A stretch of 64,000 nt of DNA from Brachionus manjavacas (lineage: Eukaryota; Rotifera; Eurotatoria; Ploima; Brachionidae). Location of the stretch: NCBI GenBank assembly GCA_019054805.1, contig JAHQIY010000004.1:4774001-4838000 (forward strand), written 5' to 3'. A program made the position numbers and the translations under genes. Of the stretch, positions 34,701-45,800 are shown in pieces; position 1 is the first letter of the stretch; the number at the start of each line of letters is the position of its first letter. The notes under the pieces were generated by a model. It saw only the letters and a list, made by a program, of their open reading frames with translations, was not told the origin of the DNA and searched no databases.

Positions 34701-34993
34701 CGCTGAAATATGACAATACGACCGCCCTTGTCGCCAGTCGCCAGCAGCTCTCCGTCCTCGTTGAACTCAACTGTGCTAATTACATCCGCTTAAAATTGCT
34801 ACTATTAATCAAAATGGAACCCAAGGCCGTTTCTAAGAGTATATACCTTCGTTGACCTCGTCCTCCATGGTGCCCTTGACTTGCGAGAAGTACCATTGGG
34901 CCTCGCCACCGGACTCTAGTAAAGGATTAGAAACTTTTTCAAAAAATTTCATTTTATTCCAAAAAAAAAAGCAAAATTTTACGCACCAGTCAT
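31718..34993 (-). CDS. PPP2R2: PP2A regulatory subunit B (B55 family, PPP2R2), 6 coding exons
   Basis: Exons in transcript order: 34993-34987, 34915-34847, 34788-34162, 32880-32716, 32662-32401, 32348-31718. Sites are GT-AG; 1761 nt gives 586 residues (human PPP2R2A 447). The first coding exon is only 7 nt (ATG-ACT-G). The WD40 protein matches B55 alpha throughout: [133 protein letters not shown] and [15 protein letters not shown]55 is a seven-bladed propeller that recruits substrates to the PP2A A/C core. Differences from human are an Asn/Ser-rich insertion at about 420-455, before the last blade, and a ~94-residue Ser/Thr/Gln/Asn-rich tail after [10 protein letters not shown]. The 1.3-kb third intron is plain AT-rich sequence. 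Confidence 0.95.
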
Positions 34994-37989
34994 CTCGGAT
35001 TCGTATGATTCCCAATCCAGTTTTGACGCTTATTTTAGACCAACAATTTAGATCAATACTTGATATATATCTACTAAAAAAGTACCCAATTACACCGATT
35101 GATTAGTGTGTTAGTTGCAAAAAAATTCAATTTTTTTTTTCTCTCAATGACACAAAAACTTTGAAATACAAAAAATATAAAAAAACAAAATTAACAAACA
35201 AAAAGTGCTGTTAGGACGCTTTTTTTGGCGAATGTCGGCTACAAAAATTTCTTGAAGAAAAAAAAAGAAAAAAAGTTAAATAAAATTCAAATTTGATTTA
35301 AAAAGCCGAAATTTGAAAATCTTTGTTGATGATTGTTGCAAGAAATGCATTCATTAAGTGAGAGCAGCATAAATGGGTAATAGAGACATACTCGCTGAGC
35401 GTTTACTGCCAATCTTAGCTTTTAACAATGCCCCCCTGGCGCAAATTTCGACTTTAGCGAGAGTGTGAGAGTTTTTTTTGAAATTATTCATTTGAAATCA
35501 TAATTTTGAAACATCTCTTTGCATTCGACTCCACACGCTCACCACACACTTACACACTCATCCACATTTTGAATATTTTAAGCTGAAATTATACATAATA
35601 AACTTGCAATATGAATTTTGCTGCTCGCAAATAGATAAATAGAATGTTCAAGGAAATAGGGGTCTTTGTTCAGTGACTGGGATCTGGGAACAAAATTGTT
35701 TACTTATCGATTTGTTGCGGGTGTTCGATAAATCTATTTGCTAATTATCATTTTTTATTATTAATCAATGATAAATATTAAATAAAACGCAATTTTAAAA
35801 TGCTAATTAAAATCAACTATCAGTAATTGTCTCTAGCATTCTAACAAAAATATTATCTTCTTTAATATTAAACAAAAACTTTAAAAGCATTACTCGCTTA
35901 TATTTTTTTCCTAAAAAAAAATAAATATAAAATAAAAAAGAAATTTAATCTCAACTGCACATGCAAGAAATAGAAAATAATTTTGAACAAATTTCTAAAC
36001 AACGCTAAATACATATTCACGTTGTATTTAAATTTTGATGTTCAAATTTATCGGAGGGGAAGATATTGGATTTTCAAAAATAATTCAAATTAATAAACTT
36101 TTTGTTTTTGTTTTACTAATTTAAGAGCTTTAAACGTGTGAGCGTTTGCTCAACGAAATAAAGATATTGAAATTGAAAAAAAATGAAACTTGAAACTTGA
36201 AAGAACGGCTAGAATAAATTAGATCATCTTCATTAATGAAATATTGAAATATTTTTAAATTTCAATTAGTTTTTTTTTAATAAGATTTTAATATTTTATG
36301 TAAATTTTACATAAAATAAACCGGAATGTTTTTTAATTCTAGTCTTGAAAATCAAGCATTTTTCTCTCGTAATAAGTAATTTGTTTTAATTAACCATTAT
36401 TTATTTTTTAATTAATTATAATAATCAATATGGCTTTTAATTAAATTTCGATTTGATCAGCTTTTAACTAATTTACTTTTAAGACTGTAATTAAAATATT
36501 ATATCACAAAGATTAGTCGAAAGGAGCATTTTTGTCGAAAAGTATTAACCGGATATCAAGGTGGCTGACATCAAGGAATATATGCATTTCTGTACCATTC
36601 TAAGAATCATGTGTCTTACTTTTGAATCCATCATACATTTGTTTTCTAACTGTTAATTAAACTAAAATTAAATTTATCAAAAAATATTTTCAAAATATTT
36701 TTTAACTCATCCAGTCGCTTTTTTATTATTATTTATTTAGTTTTTAAATATTTTTGTATATTTTACGAATGATGAATTTTTTAAAAATAAAGATCTAATA
36801 TAAAAAAGCAGTTTTTTTTTAATACTAGAATGCCTGGTAAATTTTTTAGACCTTTATATAATAAATAAGATTATTAACGTTTTCTTACAAGAAATAATCT
36901 TTGAAAAGCTTTAGGAATTTTTTGTTTAACAAAAGAAACAAAAAAAATTCAAATCGTTAATTGATCAAAAGATAACCCATCGTTAAGAGTGATTAATAAA
37001 ATGTGAATATAGTTTGAAAACTTATTTCATTTAATCAACACTTAACTCTAAAATAAATTTTTCTTAGTTTATTTTTCAATTTCTTTTAAAATTCAGAAAT
37101 TTTCAAGTAAAACTCCTTCGAAGACAGAAATACTAAAAGGCGGAAATTCTGTTATTTAGTAAGTGATTTACGGGATAAAAAAAGTGTTTTTTAAAATTTT
37201 ATATTTAAAGTTTTGGACACAGAATTCCGGATTCCAATATTTAGGAACAAATAAAATTGGTTTTTAAATTTTCTGACCGCACGTTTTAGAGCTAAATAGT
37301 TTAGTCTATTGTTTGGCAAATAAAAATTTTGTTTAGAATTTATATAGACTTTTCGTTAATTTTCACAAGCTTAATTTTTTTTTAATAAGTTTTTTAATTA
37401 ATTTTATCAAAACATTAAACCTGTTCTGTTCTGTTCTGAAATTGAACAGGACTTAAAAAATGATCCTAAATCCTAATTTTTATTTCAAAATTAATTTTTT
37501 CAAATAAAAAAAATCTAATTTATTTATTAATCAATTAATAGTCAATAGCAAATTAAAAAAATACAAATAAATCTAGTAAATATTTTCATCATTCCTTAAT
37601 AAAGAATTGTAAAACTGTTTTACTATAAATTCTTAATTAGTTATGTGATTCCAATAAGTCAAAAAATGTGAAACTTTGCAAATTTAGCAGAAATTGGATT
37701 TCAAATATAAGAAGAGATGTAAAATAAAAAGAGATAAAAAGAGCAGTAAAATTATGTTTGAGTATTAGTAGTTGAAATTTAGGGTGTTTAAAAGAGAATC
37801 ATAAGTATATCTTACCAAAATTGAAAACAAAGAACTTTTTATAAAATACTGGGTATATAGTAAAATAATTTATTTATCTTGTAGCAAATGAATACGATTA
37901 AAGAAATCAAATTTGGAAGGATATACCTTATTGATAAAATAGACTTTTATTATGCGTAAATTTTAGGAATATTATGAACCTTTAAAACA
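34994..37989. other. Intergenic region between the PP2A B gene and the MRLC duplication
   Basis: About 3 kb, mainly AT-rich. A less AT-rich patch at about 35340-35590 (ACTCGCTGAGCGTTTACTGC, AATGCCCCCCTGGCGCAAAT, CACACGCTCACCACACAC) may be the promoter or 5' UTR of the PP2A B gene, judged only by position and composition. A short 3'-end remnant lies at 36120-36195 and a TTCTG triplet repeat near 37424-37438. Nothing else is recognised. Confidence 0.4.
36120..36195 (+). mobile_element. Possible retrotransposon 3'-end remnant
   Basis: A perfect hairpin TGAGC-GTTT-GCTCA (36139-36152) is followed by AACGAAATAAAG and short TGAAA/CTTGAAA repeats. This resembles the other stem-loop plus simple-tail 3' ends in the window. 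No coding sequence supports it, so confidence is modest. Confidence 0.4.
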
Positions 37990-38333
37990 CCTAATAAGGA
38001 ACTGAAAAAATGATTTATGAATAAATTATCTTTAACTTAAAGAATTTTCTTTCGAATAGATAGAAAATGCAAATTCATTAGCTTCTAGTTTGAACATAAA
38101 GCTATTATAGATTCCTTAGATTTAATCTATAAAAAGTTAAAATGAAAACAAAAAATAAAATTCATAGTAATCAGTTAACAAATTTCAGGAGCGTTTTTTT
38201 TCATATTCATATTTTGATTATACATAAATACATGATATTTTACACTTTTTTTTCTTAGATCTTGTATTTAAAAACCTGTACAAGAGACTATAAATTATAA
38301 TTTTAGATAAATTTTTGACTTTGAAATTTGAAA

Positions 38334-40660
38334 ATGGCTGATGTAAGTTTTTCGACTATTTTTGAGTAGAAAAACAATCAAAAAATAATGGATTTTTTTT
38401 TAAAGAAAAAAGGAAAGAAGAGAGCCCAAAGAGCTACTAGCAATGTATTTGCAATGTTTGAACAAAGTCAAGTTCAGGAATTCAAAGAGGTAAGAATTGA
38501 AATATTTTAAAATAAATTAAACAAAACAAGACAAATTTATAAGATTTTATTTTACTTTTTATTGTGAAAAAAATGATTTAAAATCGATAAATTTTTAACT
38601 AAACTATCCAAAGGCTTTCAATATGTTTGACCAAGACAGAGATGGAATTATAAGTGTTGATGATTTAAAAGAGATTTACACATCTCTAGGTTAGTTGAGA
38701 CAAGAATAAGCTTTATTTTGAAGTGTTTTTTTTTTAATTTTTGATTTTTTTTTTGATTTTAAATTAGGTGTATCTGTAAAAAAACAAAACTTAAAAACAA
38801 CAAGCCTAAATTTAATTAAGTATATTGTACAAGATAGGCATAATTTCGAGCCGAATTCTATTTTTCAATACATTTTTTTTAATCAAAATGATTGTTAAAG
38901 GCATTCGGTCTTATGGATCAAGACAGAGATGGAGTAATCAGTGTCGATGATTTAAAAGAAGTTTACAATTCATTGGGTAATTGAAGGCATCAAATTAGAC
39001 ATCCCCTTTTACCTTTGCTCACTTTTTTCAAATTACACAAACCCTGATATGATAATACTAAGACAATGCACTTTTTAACTATTTCCTAGAATACCCGTTA
39101 AAAAAAACTTCCCTTTTTTCCAGAAAAACTTGCATGAATGATCTAATGAATGATGAATTAAATGTTTCAATTGATTTTGATTACTTTTAATTTTGTTTTG
39201 AATGAAATTAATCAGAAAATAAACAATAAATAATTTTAATTTTCAATTTGATTTTTTAGGCAGAATGCCAAAAGATGCTGAATTAAAAGCCATGGTGGAG
39301 GAGGCCCAAGGACCAATTAACTTCACAATGTTATTGACTTTATTCGGAGATCGTCTAAACGGTAAACCTTAATTGATTTAAATTAAGCCATGATGAGCCT
39401 GAAATGCATGAATATATTTAACTTTTCCCCTCCTTATTTTTGTTTTAAACCATGAATGAAACCTTTTGACAAATAGGAACTGATGAAGAAACAGTAATAA
39501 TGAATGCTTTTAAGTTGTTTGATGATAATGGATCTGGAATTATAAATTCCCAAGCGTGAGTATTTATTAGATAAAGAATAAACAACAGATTTATTAGTCA
39601 AAACGATATTAAAAATAAAAAAATAAAAATTATTTTAAATCTGTTGAATCAATTCATTGCATCCATCCATTACCCTAAATCAAAAATTTGAATTCCCTCT
39701 TTGCATTTCAAAATAATGTAATCCTTTTACCCCTTAACCAAGCCTATACAGTATTTTTCGACCCTTTTAGTTTATTCTAGCTTACTTTTATTCAAAAAAT
39801 TAATTTTATTTTTTGGTTCCAATTAAAAATAAACAGGCACTGATGAAGAATCACATATCATGAATGCTTTCAAATTGTTTGATGCTGATGCCAAAGGAAC
39901 ATTACACCGTGATGTGTAAGTATTTTCAATTTTAATACAATCATTTATTAAGACACAACATTCGCTTATTTATTTTTATCTTGAGTTTTTTTAGAAAAAA
40001 GTCATCAATTTGAACAAAAATTATTTAATTATTTTATTGATAAAAATTGAATGAATTATCTTGTTAGGTTAAGAGAAATTCTCACAGCTCAAGGAAATCC
40101 AGCTGAAAGACTAACAGATCAACAAGTAAGATAACAGAAAAAAAATATTCTAGTCTTATTATTAGCTTATCTGTAAAAATTGGCTTACCACTTTGAAAGC
40201 TAGTAGTACCTTTAATTTTGACGAATTCTTCCCTAAAAAATGGATGCAGAGAAAAAAAATTCTTGTTTTTATTTATTTTTAATAAACGCTTTTTCCCTTG
40301 TGCTTAAAAAGGTTGCGTGAAGTTTTAGTTCACCAAGGCAAACCAGATGAACGACTTACCGATCAAGAAGTAAGAGATCTGATATGATCGTGTATTAATC
40401 ATTACTAACACTTAATAGTAAAAAAATGTTAACAAAAAAATAAAATTTAATTGAACTAAAGCATCAATTGATTGCATGTATTTCTATTTAGATTGATTTT
40501 AATTAAGTAGTTATACTATGAATTTAATTTAATTCTAATCGTTTTAACTTTTTACAAGTTCAACCAAGTTCTTGAAGGTGCTCCAATCGATAACAAAGGC
40601 AATATGGATTATGCAACATTCGTTCGTATAATCAAAAGAGGCAAACAAGACGATGAATAA
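38334..40660 (+). CDS. MRLC: Myosin regulatory light chain (smooth/non-muscle type), copy 1, with three mutually exclusive exon pairs
   Basis: Exons: 38334-38342; 38406-38489; 3a 38614-38689 or 3b 38901-38976; 39260-39361; 5a 39477-39555 or 5b 39837-39915; 6a 40068-40125 or 6b 40312-40369; 40559-40660. Any valid choice totals 510 nt, 169 residues (human MYL9 172). The N-terminus [18 protein letters not shown] carries the Thr-Ser pair phosphorylated by myosin light chain kinase and ROCK in homologues. EF-hand 1 ([12 protein letters not shown] in 3a, [12 protein letters not shown] in 3b) keeps metal-ligand positions 1, 3, 5 and 12. EF-hand 3 (5a/5b) has lost position 12, as is usual for this family. 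GPINFTM and the [18 protein letters not shown] end match MYL9/MYL12. MRLC binds the myosin II heavy-chain neck and controls motor activity. Each alternative exon is 3n+1 nt with the same phase as its partner. Poly(A) signal AATAAA at 40788-40793. Confidence 0.95.
38614..38976 (+). other. Mutually exclusive exon pair 3a/3b of MRLC copy 1 (EF-hand 1)
   Basis: Exons 38614-38689 and 38901-38976 are both 76 nt with the same split-glycine phase at the donor (GTTAGT, GTAATT). They encode 26-residue alternatives that differ at six positions (AFNMF versus AFGLM at the start). Using both or neither would shift the frame of exon 4, so the sequence itself argues for one-or-the-other splicing. The corresponding pair in copy 2 is 52793-52868 and 53080-53155. 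Confidence 0.88.
39477..39915 (+). other. Mutually exclusive exon pair 5a/5b of MRLC copy 1 (EF-hand 3)
   Basis: Exons 39477-39555 and 39837-39915 are both 79 nt, each opening with GTDEE and sharing IMNAFKLFD. They differ mainly in the loop: [11 protein letters not shown] in 5a, [11 protein letters not shown] in 5b. Donors are GTGAGT and GTAAGT. In copy 2 they are at 53657-53735 and 54017-54095. Confidence 0.88.
40068..40369 (+). other. Mutually exclusive exon pair 6a/6b of MRLC copy 1
   Basis: Exons 40068-40125 and 40312-40369 are both 58 nt, encoding [19 protein letters not shown] and [19 protein letters not shown]. Both end in phase 0 at GTAAGA donors and join the same last exon. In copy 2 they are at 54248-54305 and 54492-54549. 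Confidence 0.88.
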
Positions 40661-40858
40661 ATCAAAATTGGTTTTACACATACCTTTCATTTTTTAATTA
40701 GAAATAGAATTAAAATTTGTTTTAAGCCCAACAATTTATTTATTTTAATTGTTTAAATTTTTTTTCATCTAAGAAAAAATATTTGTCAATAAATATTTTT
40801 CAAATTAATTTTTAATTTACAGTTTCAAATAATAGAGGCAATACGCCAAATATCTTTA

Positions 40859-42350
40859 CCTTTACGAAAACCATGCTGCCGATTAAAGAATAAATTATTA
40901 TTTTCAAAATGATCTACTAATAGCTTTTCAAATAGATTGGAGACTGGGGAAAGGTCGGAAATCCTTTTGTAATTGTTTAATGAATTTTTAAAAAAATTTG
41001 GTAGCTCTTCAATTATTTTTGTATCAATTGTAACTGTCCCAACTGAGCTGTTATCTGGGAATTCTTTTGAGACATCTTCTTTGTCATTATTACTAAACTC
41101 CTTAAGTGTGATCAAGCGAGTCTTATATTATCTTTATTTATTAAATTCTTATAATGATCAAAAATATATTTTGCTTTAAGTGGGGTAAGTTAATGAACAT
41201 GTCAACTTTTTCATTAGATTTTTCAGCTTTTTTGAGTCATAACTTATTTCGAAATTATCAAGATCCTAAATTGAAACGTAGTTTTTAATCTCGATAGATG
41301 ACTTGTAAAAGTTCCAAAATTTTTTTTTTCTTTAAGTATGTAATACACTTGTGAGAAAAAAGATCTTTCTTTTTTTGTCAGTTCATGGATTTAGATTCTT
41401 TTCTAGCCAGCTTTTATTCTTCAAAATGAGTTTGATTTTTGGATTCGATTAAAAGATGATACAACCCTTAAAAATAGCTTCAATAAACGCCTGTATAACG
41501 TGAACATTTTTACGCGTGAAAACTCCTGAAAAACGCCAAAAAAAGCTACAAAAACGGCTTTTTTTTTAATTTTATTTTTTTTTAAGGTAAAAAAACTTGT
41601 TTTTAAAAATTTTAAATTAATGGTTTCAAAAAAAATAAAGATCGATTGAATTAAAAAAAAAAATACGTTTTGGGACTTTCCAGTGATATCGACAAAGATG
41701 TCGTTATATCACACATATAAATATAATTCTTTCCAGTAACTTTCCTAAAAAATTCGTTATGCTAATTGGTCTATTATTTAAAGGATCTTGTAAAGTAGAG
41801 GCCTTTTTTATGAATCATTGTAATGTTCTGAGTTTTTCACGCTTTCGGGACTTTTTCTCTCGAAGAGATAAATTATGAATTATGATAACTCCCAAAGAAT
41901 TCAGAGTTAGAATTAAGAAATTCGGTATCTTTTTCAATATCATTCAAATCAGAATAAGGACTAAATATTGAAGATAAGAGTTCTCAGAAGTGAAGTCCCT
42001 TATCTTCATTATTTTAAATTCATTGTTATTTAAAATCAAGTTTGGAATTAAATTTGATTCTTATTTTATTCTAAACTTATTTACTGTTTTCCAAAAAGGT
42101 CTATCTATCAGTGAGTTTTTTCCAATCTTCTCAATAAAATCAAAACAATTTTTATTCAAGAATATTTTTTAAACTCAAATGTAAGTTGTTTAATTTTCTG
42201 GAAGTTTCTTCTTACTTTCCTACGTTCTTTTATCAAATTAATAATGTTCGGGGGAAAACTGGTTTTGTAGATTTTCTGAGAACGATAAGAAATGCTTTTA
42301 TGTGAAGCAGAAATGATTTTTTCTTTAATTTCATCTCTTACCAATTCAAC
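40859..42350 (-). mobile_element. Decayed jockey-like retrotransposon, linker and 5' part of RT
   Basis: On the minus strand, 42344-42156 reads FPPNIINLIKERRKVRRNFQ, the endonuclease-RT linker seen in jockey-type proteins. Near 42090 comes FWKTVNKFR. Then 41115-40859 gives the start of RT (YKRISDLSPVSNLFEKLL, FFNRQHGFRKGKD). Stops and frameshifts lie between these pieces. The element is cut exactly where the MRLC duplication ends (40858), just before the catalytic region would begin. Confidence 0.72.
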
Positions 42351-42439
42351 TAATTTTTACAGAAAAATTGTTAAACTTTAATTGATCTTTAAAAATTCTA
42401 GTAATATTCTATAAATATCATATCTATAAATTATAATTA

Positions 42440-43585
42440 ACGGGTGACAACTTAAAATCTAGTCGAATTTTAAGTATCATTTGCAATGATATTTTAATTT
42501 AATTTTTAAATCTCTATAGATATTCTTTTATTAAATTTAATTTTAAATACAAAAAAAAAAATATTCAATTTGAATTAATTTGAATGTTAGGCATTTTATG
42601 ACAGAAAAAATTCCAAGGAGTACTGTTAAACGAATTTTAAGACGTAGTGAATATTTTTCACCAGAAAGGAAACAAGGATCTGGTCAAACACCGAAAAAAA
42701 TGACTAAAATACAACTCAATGATCACAAAGACAACATCAGTCAGCGTCAAGCAGCAAAAAAGTTTGATATAAGCCAGCAAATAGTCTCAAAATTGTTGAA
42801 GAAGCTTCTAATAACACCTAGATAATAGATCAAAATCCCTAACAGAACCGAAACGCAAAATAAAAGAGCTAGAGTTAAATGTAGAAATTTATTTTTAAAA
42901 ATTGTAGACGATGAATCCAATTTCACTCTCAGTCATGGTAAAATGAATGGAAATGATATATTTTACTCAAGTTACATTGCTGCAACTCCAGCAAGTACAA
43001 AATATACCCCATTTAAGAAATTTGAGCAGAAATTACTTGTTTGGTTGGTCATTTCTGAGAGCGGTATTTGAGCGCCAATCAATCGAAAAAGTGGACTTGA
43101 AGTCAACTAAATTGTCTATTTAGACTTTAAAAAGCGTGGAGTCATTCCGTTTATTAAAAAGCATCATTCAGACGCCAACCATATGTTCTGGCCCAACTTG
43201 GCGAGCTCTCATTATGCCAATACAGTGGTCAAGTTTTTGATTGATTAAAATATCAAATATGTAGAAAAATGCAAAAACCCTGCAAATGTGCCAGAAGTAC
43301 GACCAATTGAAGATTTTTGATCCATTTTAAAGGATAAAGTGTATGAGAATGGCTGGTGAGCAAAAAACTTTAGGGATAAAATACGATTTTGTTCAAGAAG
43401 TATGGAACATAATCTCATACAGGATCTCAATAATATTCAAAGAAATTACTTAATGTAAAAAGATAAAAGCATAAATAAAAACAAGAATAAAAATGCTATA
43501 TTCTCTCAAAATTTCGTTTCATTTTGATAAATTTTAAAGGAGAAATAACCTTTTAAAGTTCGTCTCGATTTTATGTTGTCACCGT
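42440..43585 (+). mobile_element. Tc1/mariner transposon, inactive
   Basis: Terminal inverted repeats begin ACGGGTGACAAC (from 42440) and, on the complement of the right end, ACGGTGACAAC (from 43585). Both continue with similar AAAATC-AG-CGAA sequence and are flanked by TA (42438-42439, 43586-43587). The interior encodes a transposase in broken frames. A helix-turn-helix (IPRSTVKRILRRS; ISQRQAAKKFDISQQIVSK) is followed by VDDESNFTLSHGK (first catalytic Asp), FWPNLASSHYA where the family normally has Asp (here Asn), and NPANVPEVRPIEDF (final Glu). Stops and frameshifts make it a relic, 1146 bp long. Confidence 0.85.
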
Positions 43586-43587
43586 TA

Positions 43588-44606
43588 ATTTTAAAAATAC
43601 CAGAGTCAAAACCATAAAATTTTTCCGAAATCTACTTTCGACTTGTGACTAATAAGCTTTTATTAAATATACAAATTATTTAATTTTTTCTTATTTTTTA
43701 GACTGCAAATTTTCTTTAGAATTCCACTTGAAAATCAAATAAAAAGACTCTTTATGAAAAAAGCTTTACCAGTTCAACTAAAATGGAAACAAATCACGAT
43801 TTAATTGAAGTTATACCATTGTGAAATCTTTAGAAACTTTGAAAATCCATCAAAAAAATCAAAAAGAAACACTGAGAATAAATTAATTTACGGCTTTATT
43901 TTAAATACTGACGGAATTAATTTATCCTCAAAATCAAAAATATCTGTTTGGCCTGTGTATCTGGCTATAAATGAACTACCAATAGAAACCAGGTGTTAAT
44001 TGTCAATTTTTATTAGGTAGGTAAAATAAATTTTAAAAAAATTGTTAAATTTTTGTGTTTGAATTACAAAAAGTATCCAATATTGAAATAACATTGAAAA
44101 AGTGCGGTGTTTCAAATATTTTTATGATATTGCAAGCATCTTCAAATTTGAAATTAAATTCTTTAGTGAAATAGCATGAGATTAAATATTAATTGAAAGT
44201 TTGAAAAGAATATTAAAAATTATTTTAAAACTTTTTGAACAGATTTGTTTTTTTAAAGTCACAAAATAAAGTTCAAGTTGAGAATTAAAAATTTTTCTTT
44301 TTTAAAATTTAAGGTTCAGACCTTTTAATTTATTTTCAAAAAATTGTCGAAAAAATAAATTTCATACCGTTTCTGGTAGTAAATCTGGAGGTTTACTAAA
44401 AGTCAGGATTTAAATAAAAAAATAAAAATAAAACTCTTTAGTTCTGTCTTTTGAAAAAAAAAAAAGGAACCGGAGTTTGACTTGACATTATACATGTGCC
44501 TATTTAACAACTCTGCTTTTTAATAATTCATTTAATTTTTTAAATATTTTTAATATTTTTTTCTCTTTTATAAATTTTGACTCTTGGTATGTTATATGAT
44601 GATCGT
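43588..44606. other. AT-rich spacer, nothing recognised
   Basis: No gene could be supported. The open frame 43805-43999 shows no family motif. Confidence 0.4.
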
Positions 44607-44691
44607 AGCGTAGATAGTACTTAAAATAAAAATTTTTATCCCACGAATTCTGCACGACCGCTAAATTTTTATTTTAAGTACTATCTACGCT
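44607..44691. repeat. 85-bp inverted repeat (29-bp perfect arms)
   Basis: Arms 44607-44635 and 44663-44691 are exact complements, beginning AGCGTAGATAGTACTTAAAA, with a 27-base centre (ATCCCACGAATTCTGCACGA...). It resembles a miniature inverted-repeat element. No flanking duplication is evident. Confidence 0.8.
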
Positions 44692-45237
44692 CTGCTATCC
44701 ATTTTTTATAAATCGAGTTTTTATTGAAATAAAACAAACGTATGTAAAATTTGACTAAATTCAAAATTAAAAGGAAAAAAAAAAAGTTTTAAAAAGATTA
44801 AAGTTGAAAGTTAAATAGTTAAATATTTTCAATATTTTTTTCAAATTTTCTAATAAAAATTTACTCATTCTTTTTAGCTAATGAGTTTAATTTCAGATAT
44901 GAAAATGCTTGAAATATTAACTTAAAAATACTTGAAATTAAAAAAATATTTAAACAATGCACTTTTTCAATGTAATTTCAACAGAAAAAATATACCTAAT
45001 TTTATTAAAATTTATTTTTTGGATAATTTTTTTTGATCTACATAAAAATTTTTTCGATTAATATATTTTTTTGATTAACATAAAAAATATTCTTATTAAC
45101 CGAAAATAATGTTTTTAAATCTTAAAAAAATTTATTGTTTACTATTAAATAAATTAAATGAGTTGTTTTAAAAATAAAATTTTCATTATTTATTGAATTT
45201 AATATTGAAAAAAATACAAAATTAATATCTGAAAAAA
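44692..45237. other. AT-rich spacer, nothing recognised
   Basis: No gene or repeat can be supported in this stretch. Confidence 0.45.
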
Positions 45238-45800
45238 TTAATTATATTTTATTTTTCGAACCCTTTTGTCTACCTGGTCTTTTTTTAACAATTGGCTGAG
45301 TGACTGATGACTCTTGTGCGTTACCAGAAGTAGATGGTTCTTCCGAATTTTTGTTGAAGTTTTATCTATTTGATTACAAGCAATTCTCTTAGTTGGTGTT
45401 TCTTGGATATCAACTTCATCTTCATTCGATTCATCCTCTATTACCATCTTGAAATTCAAAGGCTCTTTTGGCTTTAGTAGGTCTTCCACGTTTTTGCTTC
45501 TCTCCTTTAGGGACATTTTTAGCTTCTATCGGTATTTTTACCGAATTCAATCTAGCTGATATACCGATTATATGTTTGCACGTATGTCATCAATCAGCCA
45601 TTTTAAAAAAGTTTCATTAAAGTTCGTTTATTCCAGTTTTTGTATGCTGTTCTAATATTTGTTCATGTGTGTGCTGATTACCATTATAAATAGAGTAAAC
45701 TTAACGATGTGACTGTTGTAAAGTAAACATATTTCCGCTTGACATTGTGGCTGAAGAATATGTGCTTGATTGCTCGAATTCGTCTGACGATTCCATAGTA
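45238..45800 (-). pseudogene. Decayed reading frames, possibly the C-terminus of a Mutator-like transposase
   Basis: On the minus strand around 45545-45430, one frame reads VKIPIEAKNVPKG and, after a shift, KRGRPTKAKRAFEFQ. An AT-hook-like RGRP-KAK-A ending of this kind occurs at the C-terminus of some SWIM-domain MULE proteins. A second frame gives a Lys/Glu-rich 92-codon open frame (45516-45238). Frames alternate and stops intervene, so this is a relic at best. I cannot exclude an unrelated broken gene. Confidence 0.3.

Larger units (their letters stand above)
37990..40858 (+). repeat. Segmental duplication, copy 1 (contains MRLC gene 1)
   Basis: Nearly identical to 52169-55034. Similarity starts at CCTAATAAGGAACTG and ends after CAATACGCCAA and ATCTTTA; outside these points the flanks are unrelated. 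Differences are scattered single substitutions and small indels, for example in the T run near 38250 and in the intron before the last exon. It spans the complete gene plus ~340 bp upstream and ~200 bp downstream. Confidence 0.95.

Noticed and set aside
34232-35106. Plus-strand open frames opposite the PP2A B subunit exons
   Set aside because: They overlap confirmed minus-strand coding exons and lack recognisable domains.
36500-36610. Less AT-rich strip (AACCGGATATCAAGGTGGCTGA) as a possible exon
   Set aside because: No frame longer than a few dozen codons and no recognisable motif.
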